A stretch of 64,000 nucleotides of DNA from positions 558,001 through 622,000 of the forward strand of contig NZ_JACTAB010000001.1 of the NCBI RefSeq assembly GCF_014486695.1. Direction: 5' to 3'. The DNA comes from Flavobacterium buctense (lineage in GTDB: Bacteria; Bacteroidota; Bacteroidia; Flavobacteriales; Flavobacteriaceae). Shown here in pieces: positions 63,797 to 64,000 of the stretch. The notes under the pieces are model-generated. The model had not been told where the DNA came from. It searched no databases and saw only the letters and a list, made by a program, of their open reading frames with translations. The first letter of the stretch is position 1. Every line of letters begins with the position of its first letter. A program made the position numbers and the translations under genes.

Positions 63797-64000
63797 TTAT
63801 TTGAAAGCTAAAAGACAAATTCCGGTTATTATAATATTGAAGATAGAAAGCGGAATTAAAATTTTCCAGCCTAAGTTCATCAATTGATCGTATCTGAAAC
63901 GTGGTATGGTCCATCTAATCCACATAAAGAAGAAAATGAAGAAACACAATTTGGCAAACAAAGCCGCAATTCCGATTACGTTGGCGATGTTAACACCCCA
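63797..64000 (-). CDS. nuoH: NADH-quinone oxidoreductase subunit H, C-terminal fragment (cut by window edge)
   Basis: The last 67 codons of a gene entering from the right edge. The translation includes [29 protein letters not shown], the C-terminal hallmark of NuoH, the quinone-chamber subunit of complex I, and ends ICLLAFK then TAA. The N-terminal part is outside the window. Confidence 0.95.
   Translation of the reverse strand, partial: WGVNIANVIGIAALFAKLCFFIFFFMWIRWTIPRFRYDQLMNLGWKILIPLSIFNIIITGICLLAFK

Overview
The window reads as ordinary chromosome of a Flavobacterium-like member of the Bacteroidota. The evidence is direct: a gliding-motility lipoprotein (GldH), four secreted proteins ending in type IX secretion (T9SS) sorting-domain-like tails, a TonB-dependent receptor, a DUF4270 lipoprotein, an atpD-atpC pair apart from other ATP synthase genes, AT-rich DNA, and promoters of the Bacteroidota form TTG-N(18-21)-TAnnTTTG. 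Two tRNA genes are present (Leu-CAA and Asn-GTT). I see no rRNA, CRISPR array, insertion sequence or prophage.

Layout. 1-7221 (minus): a run panC-panD-flippase-like membrane protein-esterase-like TPR protein-radA-gldH-AsmA-like/GT51 transglycosylase (cut by the left edge). 7329-11689 (plus): a shortened glycogen-synthase-like protein, a DUF4270 lipoprotein and glmS. 11973-16346 (plus): TonB-dependent receptor plus SGNH lipoprotein. 16565-18438: atpD-atpC with heptamer repeats between them. 18582-23880 (plus): a tight biotin operon (membrane protein-bioF-DUF2007/zinc-ribbon protein-bioD-bioA) followed by a ketosynthase; recX converges on it. 25077-30212: a giant T9SS-type surface protein. 30282-32942 (minus): bioB, a small membrane protein, ribF. 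33294-37306 (plus): two secreted zinc metalloproteases. 37353-39945 (minus): prs-rplY-pth. 40174-42755: tRNA-Leu and a LuxR-type two-component pair. 42985-46098: a large trimeric-adhesin-like protein with an S74 chaperone end. 46280-51995 (minus): serS-TPR protein-DUF4286-rsmA-mgtE. 52173-55510 (plus): M1 aminopeptidase and rseP. 55594: tRNA-Asn. 55867-57557 (minus): umuC-umuD in unusual order. 57673-64000 (minus): nuoH(partial)-I-J-K-L-M-N of complex I.

How they fit together. Most of the window is core metabolism: pantothenate, biotin, flavin, PRPP and amino-sugar synthesis, respiration and ATP synthesis, translation and repair. Interleaved are cell-surface functions typical of gliding Bacteroidota: GldH, T9SS cargo, TonB uptake, envelope proteolysis by RseP, and peptidoglycan synthesis.

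The items most worth a second look are: the S74/YadA-head-like protein at 43 kb with duplicated modules; two uncharacterised genes locked into the biotin operon; a glycogen-synthase-like protein without its ADP-glucose loop or C-terminal domain; an esterase-like protein without its nucleophile; heptamer repeats that supply the atpC start codon and lie inside bioF; a near-perfect palindrome upstream of recX; and a dispersed repeat element that supplies the recX stop codon. No single region is clearly a new defence or mobile system.
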